Part shown: one piece after another, positions 1 to 7,113 of the stretch
Layout: the number at the start of each line of letters is the position of its first letter
How positions within the stretch are numbered: position 1 is the stretch's first letter
DNA from: an uncultured bacterium
GTDB lineage: Bacteria > Cyanobacteriota > Vampirovibrionia > Gastranaerophilales > Gastranaerophilaceae
Reading direction: 5' to 3'
DNA: 64,000 nt
Assembly: GCA_948964545.1 (NCBI GenBank)
Contig: CAREDV010000001.1
Span: 372,001-436,000 of the forward strand
Made by a program: the position numbers and the translations under genes
Notes under the pieces: model-generated
Database searches by the model: none
The model's input: only the letters and a program-made list of their open reading frames with translations
What the model was told of the DNA's origin: nothing

Positions 1-83
1 AATAATTCCCAATGTAATAAGAATTTCAGCTAGAGTGAAGCCTTCGGGGGGGGGGCACTCATAGCTTTTCTTTTAAATAACAT
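1..83 (-). CDS. Prepilin-like gene, 5' end only, out of frame at a C10 tract
   Basis: The minus strand has a strong ribosome binding site (AAGGAGGT, 98 to 91), seven bases, then ATG at 83. The leader peptide MLFKRKAMSA runs into ten C. As written, the frame ends at a TAG (32-30) after 17 codons. With 11 or 8 C it continues as EGFTLAEILITLGII, the class III/type IV prepilin signature: cleavage after G and a hydrophobic helix with E at position 5. Such proteins are processed by a prepilin peptidase and assemble into pili or pseudopili. The gene runs off the left edge. Its identity is clear from the signature; whether the frameshift is real, phase variation or a sequencing error cannot be told here. 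Confidence 0.7.
46..55 (+). repeat. Poly-G tract, 10 G (poly-C in the prepilin coding strand)
   Basis: Ten G flanked as tcG10cactc. It lies at codons 10-13 of the prepilin gene. In-frame lengths would be 8 or 11. The same flank and length recur at 4510-4519, and a third ten-G run is at 43248-43257. Confidence 0.9.
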
Positions 84-108
84 AATAAATACCTCCTTAG
101 TTTAAGTT

Positions 109-139
109 ATTATATATGCCTGATTTTGTCAATATTGAC
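109..139 (-). promoter_or_regulatory. Prepilin promoter region with a 12-bp dyad
   Basis: On the minus strand a perfect TATAAT (114-109) stands upstream of the prepilin ribosome binding site. A perfect palindrome GTCAATATTGAC (128-139) sits where the -35 region would be; it contains TTGACA but only 12 bases from the -10 box. That spacing suits an activator-dependent or repressed promoter more than a plain housekeeping one. It lies between the prepilin and the divergent rod operon and could serve both. This is inference from sequence only. Confidence 0.4.
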
Positions 140-243
140 TTTTTTTAAATAATCATTAAACCTCATATAAACGGATGATTTTTATCTGTTTTGTTGAATG
201 TTAGTGTAAATTATCCGATTATTTAATAAAAAAGAGGTAGTAA

Positions 244-939
244 ATGAAAATTAACGGCGGTATCAGATATTGCGAAAAAGGCTTAACAGCATCATTGAGA
301 GCGATGCATGTTCAAAGTGAACTTATCGGCATGTATAACGAAAATGTCGGCGGATTTGATAAAATCGGCTATCAGCGTCAAGAACCTGTTGTTTCTTCAT
401 TTACGGAATTTTTAGGAGTTCACGGACTTTCAAAAACTACAGATGATAAAATCGGCCGTATTGCAATGTCAGATAACCCTTTAGATTTGGCGCTTGCAAA
501 TAAAGGTTATTTTCAAATTCAGACTGCTGACGGCATAAAACTTACCCGTGATGGAAGATTTAAACTCGACAAGCAAGGCAACCTTTTAACGTTAGAGGAT
601 GACAAGGTGCTTTCAAATGCAGGTGTTCCCATTCAGCTTTCCGTTGTTCCCGAACAGCTTAAAGATGTCCGAATTAATGCAAAAGGGCAAGTATCTGTTC
701 TAAACCGTAAAACAAACAAGTTTGAAAACTGTGCGTTTTTAGGCGTTGTAGATACAAACGGAGTTGTGGTTATGAATCCCGAAGTTAAACAGGGTTACAA
801 CGAATATTCAAACGTATCACTTCAGGATGAGTTTATCGGGATGATGCCGATTATCAGAAATTTTGAAGCTAACAGGCAGATTTTTATGATACAAAATCAG
901 AATCTGCAAAAAGTAATTTCCCAGCTGGGACAAGCATAA
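244..939 (+). CDS. Flagellar rod protein, FlgF/FlgG family, divergent
   Basis: The protein has 231 residues and belongs to the flagellar basal-body rod/hook family, which builds the axial rod between MS ring and hook. The N-terminal signature is worn down: NENVGGFDKIGYQRQ stands where family members have a form of NNLANxxTxGYKR. The central stretch DLALANKGYFQIQTADGIKLTRDGRFKLDKQGNL is reduced here to its telling parts: 'GYFQIQ' and 'TRDGRFKLD' are typical of FlgF/FlgG. The C-terminus ends in the usual amphipathic helix (NFEANRQIFMIQNQ). GAGG precedes ATG. It is the first gene of the operon, 12 bases before the next rod gene. Assignment to FlgF rather than FlgG is uncertain. Confidence 0.8.
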   Translation: MKINGGIRYCEKGLTASLRAMHVQSELIGMYNENVGGFDKIGYQRQEPVVSSFTEFLGVHGLSKTTDDKIGRIAMSDNPLDLALANKGYFQIQTADGIKLTRDGRFKLDKQGNLLTLEDDKVLSNAGVPIQLSVVPEQLKDVRINAKGQVSVLNRKTNKFENCAFLGVVDTNGVVVMNPEVKQGYNEYSNVSLQDEFIGMMPIIRNFEANRQIFMIQNQNLQKVISQLGQA

Positions 940-951
940 GAGGTATAATTT

Positions 952-1665
952 ATGTATAGCATGCAAGGTATAGTAAGAAAAAGTGTAAATAATTCAGTAA
1001 GCCAATTTGAAAGATTGGGTTATGTTGCAAACAATCTTGCCAATATGAACACAAGAGGTTATAAAAACGTAAGTTTTGAACAGATGCTTAAAGAGGACGG
1101 ATACCTTACAGGAGCAGTAAGAACGGATTTTAAACAGGGTTCAATTCAGGTTACAAGCAACCCCTATGATGTTGCAATTAATGGAAACGGTTTTATTCCT
1201 GTTGTCTCTCCAGAAGGCGAAGTGGCGTATACCCGTGATGGTTCTTTTAAGCAGGGTAAAGACGGTTATCTTGTAACTAATGACAATTGGATTGTCGGTG
1301 AAGGTATTAAAATCCCAGCAAACTGTTATAAGTTTGAAATTAAACCGAACGGAGAGGTTTTTACTTATGACAAAGCAAACACAACGCCGAAAAAAATTGG
1401 AACAATTCCTCTAATACGATTTGCATCTCAGGAAAACCTTGAGCAGGCAGGCATGAACAAGCTTGTTCCAACAGATGATTCTGGTGAACCCGAACTGGTT
1501 AAAGATCATGAGTGTTTCTGTCAGAATAATCTTGAAAACTCAAACACAAATGTATATGCATCAACTACTGAAATGTTAAGGCTTAACGCATCAATGCTTG
1601 CAAGTATGCGTATGATAAAAGTTGTTGATGATATGTACAACAAAGCAATCAATATAAGGGAGTAA
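952..1665 (+). CDS. flgG: Flagellar distal rod protein, FlgG-like
   Basis: A 237-residue rod protein with a canonical N-terminal motif (YVANNLANMNTRGYKN), the central 'AINGNGFIPV...YTRDGSFKQ' module and a C-terminal rod helix (STTEMLRLNASMLASMRM). FlgG forms the distal rod just below the hook. At 237 residues it is a little short of the usual 260. It is preceded by an AGAGG ribosome binding site and followed by a 131-base repeat element before flgB. The order FlgF/G, FlgG, FlgB, FlgC is unlike the common flgBC-fliE order. FlgG and FlgF paralogs are hard to separate by eye. Confidence 0.82.
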   Translation: MYSMQGIVRKSVNNSVSQFERLGYVANNLANMNTRGYKNVSFEQMLKEDGYLTGAVRTDFKQGSIQVTSNPYDVAINGNGFIPVVSPEGEVAYTRDGSFKQGKDGYLVTNDNWIVGEGIKIPANCYKFEIKPNGEVFTYDKANTTPKKIGTIPLIRFASQENLEQAGMNKLVPTDDSGEPELVKDHECFCQNNLENSNTNVYASTTEMLRLNASMLASMRMIKVVDDMYNKAINIRE

Positions 1666-1796
1666 CCAGCGTAGCCGCTTGACCCGCCACTCGGGCTTTG
1701 GATAAATTTTAAAAACATTGAAAGGGCAAGACGGGAGCGTAAGCGACTGACCAAAGCAATAAAAATTCAACGATAATCGTCAGAAAGGGTAAAAAG
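1666..1796 (+). repeat. Intergenic element, full copy 1 (hairpin A, core, hairpin B)
   Basis: It fills the gap between the FlgG-like gene and flgB. Part A begins two bases after the stop with a hairpin (AGCG-tagc-CGCT) followed by GACCCGCCACTCGGGCTTTGG. Part B carries ACGGGAGCGTAAGCGACTGA, then a short dyad (ACGA-taa-TCGT) and the ribosome binding site GAAAGGG. The same layout recurs at 2145-2272, and single halves occur elsewhere in the window. Stem sequences differ between copies while pairing is kept, which points to an RNA structure. Confidence 0.75.
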
Positions 1797-2144
1797 ATGT
1801 TTACATCACTAGACAGTATGGGTAAAGTTTCATTAATGATGGATTTGATAACACAAAGACAACGCGCTTTGGGTTCAAACCTTGCGAATGTGGATACTCC
1901 TGGATATGTTCGCCGTGATATTAATTTTGGCGACTATTTAAGTTCAATGAACAGTCCTTTGGAAACTCAATTGTCAGAACGTCTTGGACCTTCAGGTGTT
2001 ATTGAAGAAAGACGTTATGAAGAAATTGATCCCGCAAATGAGTTAATGGAAATCCAGCAAAACTCACTTCTTTATACGATGGCAACAAGAAGAATGTCTA
2101 ATATAATTACAGAAATGAAAACAGTGATAAACGTAGGAAAGTAG
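1797..2144 (+). CDS. flgB: Flagellar proximal rod protein FlgB
   Basis: At 115 residues it has the FlgB family layout: an N-terminal rod helix, the motif LGSNLANVDTPGYVRRDINF near residues 27-46 and a C-terminal helix (ELMEIQQNSLLYTMATRRMSNII). FlgB forms the proximal rod with FlgC. The length is slightly under the usual 130. Translation starts just after the hairpin B and GAAAGGG site of the intergenic element, so this element provides its ribosome binding site. flgC follows after a second copy. fliE, which usually follows flgBC, is absent here. Confidence 0.88.
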   Translation: MFTSLDSMGKVSLMMDLITQRQRALGSNLANVDTPGYVRRDINFGDYLSSMNSPLETQLSERLGPSGVIEERRYEEIDPANELMEIQQNSLLYTMATRRMSNIITEMKTVINVGK

Positions 2145-2272
2145 AAGCGTGACGCTTCACCCCCCACCTGGATTTTGGTGAAGCTTCTTAAACTATGGAA
2201 GGAAAAACGGGAGCGTGAGCGACTGACCAAAAACTTTAAAGTCGAACCAATATCGACGGAAAGGATAAAAAG
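2145..2272 (+). repeat. Intergenic element, full copy 2 (hairpin A, core, hairpin B)
   Basis: Hairpin A is GAAGCG-tga-CGCTTC directly after the flgB stop, followed by ACCCCCCACCTGGATTTTGG. Part B contains CGGGAGCGTGAGCGACTGAC, then the stem GTCGA (2241-2245) / TCGAC (2253-2257) around a CCAAT-bearing loop, then GGAAAGG (2258-2264) and the flgC ATG. Both stems differ from copy 1 but stay paired. Confidence 0.78.
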
Positions 2273-2716
2273 ATGAGTATAATGGAATCTATGAATATCG
2301 GATCAAATGCCTTAAAAGCACACGGCTTAAGGTTAGATATTCACGCAAAAAACATTGCAAATGTTGATACTCCAAATTATGTTAGACGTATTCCTATTTT
2401 GAATGCGGCTGAAGATATTTCTTTCCACGGTTTGATGAACACAATGAAAGAAGATGTTTTTGGTGTCGGTACTTTACCTTATCTTCAAGGCGGTGTGGTG
2501 TTTAATGGATGTATTGAAGATCCGACATTAGGAGATAAAATTTACCGTCCAGGCCATCCTGATGCAGATGCAAACGGTTATATAAGAGCTTCAAATGTTA
2601 ATCCTGCAGTTGATATGGCAGATGCAATTTTAGCTCAGCGTGCTTATGAAGCTAACCTTGCGTTAATAGGTATTACAAAGGCAATGGCCCAAAAAGCCGT
2701 TGAAATCGGACGTTAA
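2273..2716 (+). CDS. flgC: Flagellar proximal rod protein FlgC
   Basis: A 147-residue FlgC with the N-terminal rod motif IHAKNIANVDTPNYVRR, a middle region ending in PGHPDADANGYIRASNVNP (the family's 'GHPxADxxGYV..PNV' signature) and a C-terminal helix AYEANLALIGITKAM. FlgC joins FlgB in the proximal rod. The stop codon overlaps the start of the next gene as TAATG, so a glycosyltransferase is probably translated by coupling with flgC. No fliE, fliF or flagellin gene lies in the window. Confidence 0.92.
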   Translation: MSIMESMNIGSNALKAHGLRLDIHAKNIANVDTPNYVRRIPILNAAEDISFHGLMNTMKEDVFGVGTLPYLQGGVVFNGCIEDPTLGDKIYRPGHPDADANGYIRASNVNPAVDMADAILAQRAYEANLALIGITKAMAQKAVEIGR

Positions 2717-3657
2717 TGACTAAATTATCAATCATAATCCCTGTTTACAATATTGAACCGTATATTTCAAACTGTTTGAACAGCATTCTTAACCAGCCAT
2801 TTAAGGATTTTGAAGTGATTTGTGTTAATGACGGCTCAACTGATAAGTCGCTTACAGAACTTCAAAAATTCCGTGATGAGCGGGTAATTATTATAGATAA
2901 AAAGAACGAGGGTTCAGGTGTAGCTAGAAATTCAGCCTTAGCAATTGCGCGTGGTCAATATGTGTTTTTTGTTGACGGAGATGATTGGATTGAGGAAAAT
3001 TCTCTGCAAAAAATGGTTGATGAAGCGGATAGGCTTAAAACAGATATTCTAATTTTCGGCGGTCTTTCATATTACGAAGGTGTCGGTAAAAACGGTGGAT
3101 ATTCAGCAAATAAATTACCTAAGATAAACAAGGTTTTTTCCTCAGAAGATATTAAAAAAGATGTTTTTAAATTCCCGTCAACTGCGTGGACAAAGCTTTA
3201 CAGACGCGAATTTTTACAAAAAAATGATATAAAATTTCAAGAAATCAAAGTCGGTCAAGACCAATTACCGTTTTTCCATTCAATGATTACGGCGCAAAGG
3301 ATTGCAATTTTGAGAGAAAATCTCTATTGCTATCGAAAAAATCGTAAAGGTGCGGTTACGGCGGTGAAAAAGAAAAAGAATTTTTCGCCTATATATGTTT
3401 TTTATGCTGTGGAGGAAGTTTTACAAAAAACTGGCAAGATGGCTGATTATAAAGAAATTTTTGTAAAAAAATATTTTTCGAAGGCAACATCCTGGCTTGG
3501 TAAATTTCAAGATGATTTGAAAGCGGAATATTTTGCAGAATATATGAAATTACTTGAACATGTCCAAATTGAATACGGGCTATATAAACATTTCAAACCT
3601 GATATAAAAGATGGATATTGGATGTTGAAACTAAAAAATGTCGTAGGGGGGACTTGA
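2716..3657 (+). CDS. Family 2 glycosyltransferase coupled to flgC
   Basis: The 313-residue protein opens with the GT-A fold start [18 protein letters not shown] and has NDGSTDKS (nucleotide binding) and FVDGDDW near residue 80 (the DXD metal/sugar-nucleotide motif), all typical of GT2 enzymes. It has no signal peptide or clear membrane span, so it should act in the cytoplasm. Its ATG overlaps the flgC stop. Coupling to rod genes suggests a role linked to the flagellum or cell surface, for example protein glycosylation, but the acceptor is unknown. The last six codons lie antisense to the 3' end of the tRNA-Leu gene. Confidence 0.85.
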   Translation: MTKLSIIIPVYNIEPYISNCLNSILNQPFKDFEVICVNDGSTDKSLTELQKFRDERVIIIDKKNEGSGVARNSALAIARGQYVFFVDGDDWIEENSLQKMVDEADRLKTDILIFGGLSYYEGVGKNGGYSANKLPKINKVFSSEDIKKDVFKFPSTAWTKLYRREFLQKNDIKFQEIKVGQDQLPFFHSMITAQRIAILRENLYCYRKNRKGAVTAVKKKKNFSPIYVFYAVEEVLQKTGKMADYKEIFVKKYFSKATSWLGKFQDDLKAEYFAEYMKLLEHVQIEYGLYKHFKPDIKDGYWMLKLKNVVGGT

Positions 3658-3719
3658 ACCCCCACGGATTACTCCACACGCCCCTCAAACGTGCACGTCT
3701 ACCATTCCGCCACTACGAC
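3639..3719 (-). tRNA. tRNA-Leu (anticodon GAG)
   Basis: Reading the minus strand, acceptor GTCGTAG pairs with CTACGAC, the D-arm reads GCGGAATGGTAGACGTGC, and the anticodon loop TTGAGGG is closed by CACGT/GCGTG. A long variable arm and the T-arm GGGGGTTCAAGTCCCCC follow, as expected for a class II leucine tRNA. CCA is not encoded. The 3' end overlaps the tail of the glycosyltransferase gene on the other strand. Confidence 0.93.
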
Positions 3720-3764
3720 AAATTAAATTATATTAAATTTTCAACTGTTATTTTGACATTGTTT

Positions 3765-3837
3765 GTGGCGGATGAGCTACTGCTCCCTCTCGTCGAACAA
3801 TACTAAATTGTTCTCCTCGGCAGAGTGCCACTACGAC
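3765..3837 (-). repeat. Hairpin A-like half element and 11-base tRNA-Leu echo
   Basis: On the minus strand, 11 bases identical to the tRNA-Leu start (GTCGTAGTGGC) are followed by a dyad GAACAAT/ATTGTTC (3795-3801 with 3807-3813), then GAGC-agta-GCTC and ATCCGCCAC. The last part matches the hairpin A plus ACCCGCCAC layout of the dispersed element. No tRNA fold is possible in the echo. Confidence 0.5.
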
Positions 3838-3896
3838 ATACCAATATTCTATTAAATTTTCACAACATGAGTATTTTACCACAATTATTTTTTTTG

Positions 3897-3902
3897 TAAA
3901 AT
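3897..3902 (+). promoter_or_regulatory. -10 box giving a leaderless MmcQ/YjbR mRNA
   Basis: TAAAAT ends six bases before ATG, so transcription should begin at or next to the start codon. A weak -35 (TTTACC, 3875-3880) lies 16 bases upstream. There is no ribosome binding site. Confidence 0.5.
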
Positions 3903-3908
3903 ATTTAT

Positions 3909-4238
3909 ATGAATAAAAATGATTTAATTAAGCTTTGCTTATCGTTTGAAGATGCTGTTGAAACATATCCGTTTAAGGACAAGACGTATGAGCAATACGC
4001 GGTTATTCGCCACAAATCTAATAATAAATGGTTTGCGTTAATTTTTTATCTTGATGATAAGTTATATATTAATTTAAAATGTACCCCTGTTAATTCTGCA
4101 ATTTTGCGTGATGAATATTCGTTTATAACTTCGGCATGGCACATGAATAAAACTCACTGGATTAAGGCAGATGTCTTAAAAACTCCAAAAGATATATTAA
4201 AAGGGCTTATTGAAGAAAGCTATTTGTTGACTAAATAA
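3909..4238 (+). CDS. MmcQ/YjbR family protein
   Basis: A 109-residue protein matching the MmcQ/YjbR (CyaY-like) fold family: N-terminal helix with CLSFEDAVETYPFKD, then strands with KWFALIFYLDDKLYINLKC, and the C-terminal part with the 'MNKTHWI' segment (family members have a 'nKkhWi' motif) and a final helix. The family is usually described as DNA-binding-like, but its biochemical role is not settled. The gene stands alone after the tRNA-Leu region and lacks a ribosome binding site; a -10 box six bases upstream predicts a leaderless transcript. Confidence 0.85.
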   Translation: MNKNDLIKLCLSFEDAVETYPFKDKTYEQYAVIRHKSNNKWFALIFYLDDKLYINLKCTPVNSAILRDEYSFITSAWHMNKTHWIKADVLKTPKDILKGLIEESYLLTK

Positions 4239-4404
4239 GTTTTTGTTACAAAAATGTAATAATTATATATGAAATATTAAAGTTTTTTCTTAATTTTGTC
4301 GTAACAGTTTTATGTGTAGAATTGTTAAATTATTCTATTGTGTTGAAAAAAGAGTTTCATGTAAAACTTTATAAGTGTAAAACCAAAAAGAAAGGACGGT
4401 TTAG

Positions 4405-5702
4405 ATGACAATGGATGCAGGCAGAGTTGATGGAGTATCTCCAAGACGAGTAGATGTCCCCGCAGGGGATAGCGCCCGCACAAATGCTGGTGCAGTAAGA
4501 GTTCCTGTCGGGGGGGGGGCACTCCAGGCGATAGACCAGGGTTAACTCTTGAAAACCCGAGACAAGCTCAAATTGATGCAGATTTTAATGCTTCTGGTTT
4601 GGGATTAACCCGTGAGCAAGTCAAAGCAGAAAGAAAAAAATTAGGGATAGGTACAACTTTACCAGCTAAGATAGCCTTTAATAAAGGATTGAATGAAAAT
4701 CGAACTATTGAAATTCATAACCAGTATGCTAAACAAATTTTTACGGAAGCGTATGGAGATGATCCAATTCTGGCTGATTTAGCTAAACAATATATTGCCG
4801 AATTGCCCAAAGCTGCAAGAAAAGGGCAGGAAAGAGAATATATTGCTGCATGTGAAACAAAATTAGAAGCATTTCGCGGTGCGGTTAGAGATTATAACTT
4901 AGCTGTTAATCAAGGTGTAATTGATGCAAATGCTCAACAAAGACATGAAGAAGGAGAAGTTGCTGCTGATTTACGTGCTGAACATACTGATCAGGTTGTA
5001 GTTCAGACTGGAAACAATACAGTTGCTCAAGTTAATGCACATACAGATGAGTCAAATGCAGCACAAACTACAGCTATCAATAGTAATACAAACAGAGTCG
5101 GTAATTCCGTAGTAAGACGAGTTAATGCTCATACAACAGCTGTCGGACAGCAGGTGACAAATGATGTTACTCAAAATACTTCTGCAATGCTTGGTGTAGA
5201 TGCTGAAGGCTATACTCAAAGAAATGACGACGGAGAGCGTATATTGGCAAATGGTAATGCTATTGCAGATGATGCCAGTGCTGTAGGGCAGGTTAATGCT
5301 CATACCGATGAAGCAGCTGCAGCTGTCAACCAACATACTGATGAAGCAGTAAAGAAAGGTGTTGATGAAGTTAATGCACATACAGATAAAGCTGCTCAGG
5401 GAATTAAACTTGATGCTCAAAGACAAGCTGTACTTGATGCTAAACGTCAAACAATTAGTGACATGTTGATGCACGAAGACAGTGCAGAATGGGGCGGCGT
5501 TTATAGAGATAGTACAGTTAAGTGGCTTGGCAGTGCTGCTGACAGAGTAATGGGTGATACTAAGCTGACTTTTGAACAAAAGAAAGAAGCGCTTGATGAA
5601 CTTGTAAGAATGGTTGATGAAGAAAATGTTATTTCAGATGGAGATAAAACTGCATTTGAAGGCAAATATTTCTGGGATCATGAACAACATCCGCAAGTAT
5701 AA
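4405..5702 (+). CDS. NAHTDE-repeat protein, out of frame at a G10 tract
   Basis: ATG at 4405 follows AAAGGA at good spacing. The frame runs 35 codons into ten G and then stops at TAA (4543-4545) after 46 residues. One extra G, or two fewer, joins it to the long downstream frame for a protein of about 432 residues. That long frame has no convincing start of its own: its first possible codon is TTG at 4599 without a ribosome binding site. The body is hydrophilic and rich in N, A, D and T, with five copies of a (V)NxHTxxA motif (VNAHTDES, VNAHTTAV, VNAHTDEA, VNQHTDEA, VNAHTDKA). There is no signal peptide and no known domain that I recognise. A hairpin separates it from the next gene, likely a partner. 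Confidence 0.65.
4510..4519 (+). repeat. Poly-G tract, 10 G, codon 36 of the NAHTDE-repeat gene
   Basis: Ten G flanked as gtcG10cactcc. The tract starts exactly on a codon boundary. Lengths 8 and 11 keep the long frame open; length 10 stops after 11 more codons. Confidence 0.9.
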
Positions 5703-5714
5703 TTGTATTTTTAG

Positions 5715-5741
5715 CCAAGCAGGGTTACAAACCCTGCTTGG
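5715..5741 (+). promoter_or_regulatory. Perfect 12-bp intergenic hairpin
   Basis: CCAAGCAGGGTT and AACCCTGCTTGG flank an ACA loop. No T run follows, so it is not a classical terminator. It may stabilise or separate the mRNAs of the two flanking genes. The next gene's ribosome binding site (AAGGAG) is outside the stem. Confidence 0.65.
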
Positions 5742-5762
5742 ATTTAACTAAAAGGAGTACCT

Positions 5763-7058
5763 ATGACATTTAGAATAGGCGATAATACAGTCAGTAAAAA
5801 AGTTACATTGGAACAGCTGACAGCTGGATTAGATCCTGCAAAAGACAAGAAAAAGATTGATAGAATTACATTGATCTTTAATCAATATAATACCAATACA
5901 AACGGTAGTTCTGTTGATGCACTGGATTTAGATGAGCAGGTAGCTTTGATGAATGATTTGCATAGAGCTGACGGAGACGGCAAAGGTAAAGATTTTGACG
6001 GAAAAGTCAGCGGCAAGGGGTTGAAAAAAGCTGGACTTGCTGGTGAATATAAAGCATACAGGGATTTTATTGAAGCTTACCAGAGATCAGTTGCATCTGA
6101 TGTGAATACATATAATTTAACATTTAAGGATGAAACCCTGGATGGTACACCATTTATAGAAACAAGTGCTGTCCAGCAGGGTGAAACAACAAGAACAGAG
6201 TTTCAATATAATAACTTGTCAGGTTCTGCTGAAAGAGTGCTGACCACACAGTCTGATACTGAGGGAACACGCAGTTTTGATCCGCAAGGAAGATTAACAC
6301 GTCAGGTAAAAGACGGTACAACAGTATCATACCGCCAATATGACAGCGGTGCCAGAAACGCTAAAGCAGGTATTATTACAGTTAGGCAAGATGGTGTGGA
6401 CGGTGTTATGACTGTCAAATTGCAAGAAGATGGAACATATTTGAATGAAGATGATAACTCTCATTTTAGATTAAACAGAAGCGGTTTTCTGGATGAATTT
6501 GTTCTTGATGATAAAAACAGAATAACTGCCGAAGTTTGGGGTGAAAACAGTTTTAATTATACCTACGACAGTGAAAGTTCAGAGCCTTCAACGGTTACTA
6601 TAAATCAGGGTGAAGCTGATGAAATAATGTTTAATCGCGAGAGTGAACTTTATACTTCAATGAATGGAGATGTTAAAGAATATTTTCAATTTGACAAGAA
6701 AAAGAGACTATTCACTCAAACACATGCACCGCAGCCAAAAGAGCCACCTGTTAAAAAACATTCAAGACCAACAACAAGGACATTAATAAAAATGACCCCA
6801 GGCTGGAGAAATCAGCGTGTAAAACCTGATGCTGATATGACAGCAAAATTTAATGCTATGTCTAAAGCAGATGAAGTTTTGACAGAGTTGACCGCAAAGT
6901 TTGACGGACAATTAGATACGACTAAATTATTAGCAGATCTTATTAAAAATAACCCAAGCGTATTTGATGCAAACGGTATAATATATAGTGATGCAAGGTG
7001 GAATCGATTGGATTTCCCGTCTGATTTAACTGCATACGAGATAAAAAGTCCTGTTTAG
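5763..7058 (+). CDS. Unknown protein with EF-hand-like and beta-repeat regions
   Basis: I do not recognise this 431-residue protein. Near residues 60-85 it has a calcium-loop-like stretch (RADGDGKGKDFDGKVSGKG). Residues about 130-330 are built of short beta-hairpin-like units with YD/DG turns (RQYDSG, NYTYDSES, FQFDKKKRL), faintly like RHS/YD repeats. No signal peptide is visible. A perfect AAGGAG site precedes ATG. It follows the poly-G-interrupted gene after a hairpin and ends in a terminator, so the two form one unit and may act together. Confidence 0.7.
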   Translation: MTFRIGDNTVSKKVTLEQLTAGLDPAKDKKKIDRITLIFNQYNTNTNGSSVDALDLDEQVALMNDLHRADGDGKGKDFDGKVSGKGLKKAGLAGEYKAYRDFIEAYQRSVASDVNTYNLTFKDETLDGTPFIETSAVQQGETTRTEFQYNNLSGSAERVLTTQSDTEGTRSFDPQGRLTRQVKDGTTVSYRQYDSGARNAKAGIITVRQDGVDGVMTVKLQEDGTYLNEDDNSHFRLNRSGFLDEFVLDDKNRITAEVWGENSFNYTYDSESSEPSTVTINQGEADEIMFNRESELYTSMNGDVKEYFQFDKKKRLFTQTHAPQPKEPPVKKHSRPTTRTLIKMTPGWRNQRVKPDADMTAKFNAMSKADEVLTELTAKFDGQLDTTKLLADLIKNNPSVFDANGIIYSDARWNRLDFPSDLTAYEIKSPV

Positions 7059-7070
7059 CAGGACTTTTTT
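7044..7070 (+). terminator. Intrinsic terminator
   Basis: AGTCCTG-tttag-CAGGACT followed by six T. The stop codon of the preceding gene lies in the loop. Confidence 0.85.
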
Positions 7071-7079
7071 AGTATAAAT

Positions 7080-7107
7080 TTGAAAAACATTTTTTACATG
7101 TAATAAT
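7080..7107 (+). promoter_or_regulatory. uvrA promoter, leaderless
   Basis: TTGAAA (7080-7085), 16 bases, AATAAT (7102-7107). ATG follows after six bases with no ribosome binding site. Confidence 0.5.
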
Positions 7108-7113
7108 GTAATT

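Noticed and set aside
1521..1754. Minus-strand frame over the flgG end and repeat element
   Set aside because: It is antisense to a clear rod gene and has no ribosome binding site.
3647..3652. Six-G run as another slippage site
   Set aside because: It is the T-arm of the tRNA-Leu on the other strand.
3618..3806. Plus-strand frame of 62 codons across the tRNA-Leu
   Set aside because: It reads through the tRNA antisense and the repeat unit; no start signal and no sensible protein.
5052..5579. Long minus-strand frame (175 codons) in the NAHTDE-repeat gene
   Set aside because: The repeats in the plus-strand gene keep this frame open by chance; cysteine-rich translation and no ribosome binding site.
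4599..5702. Start of the NAHTDE-repeat protein at TTG 4599
   Set aside because: No ribosome binding site there, and a good start at 4405 joins the frame by a single base at the G10 run.
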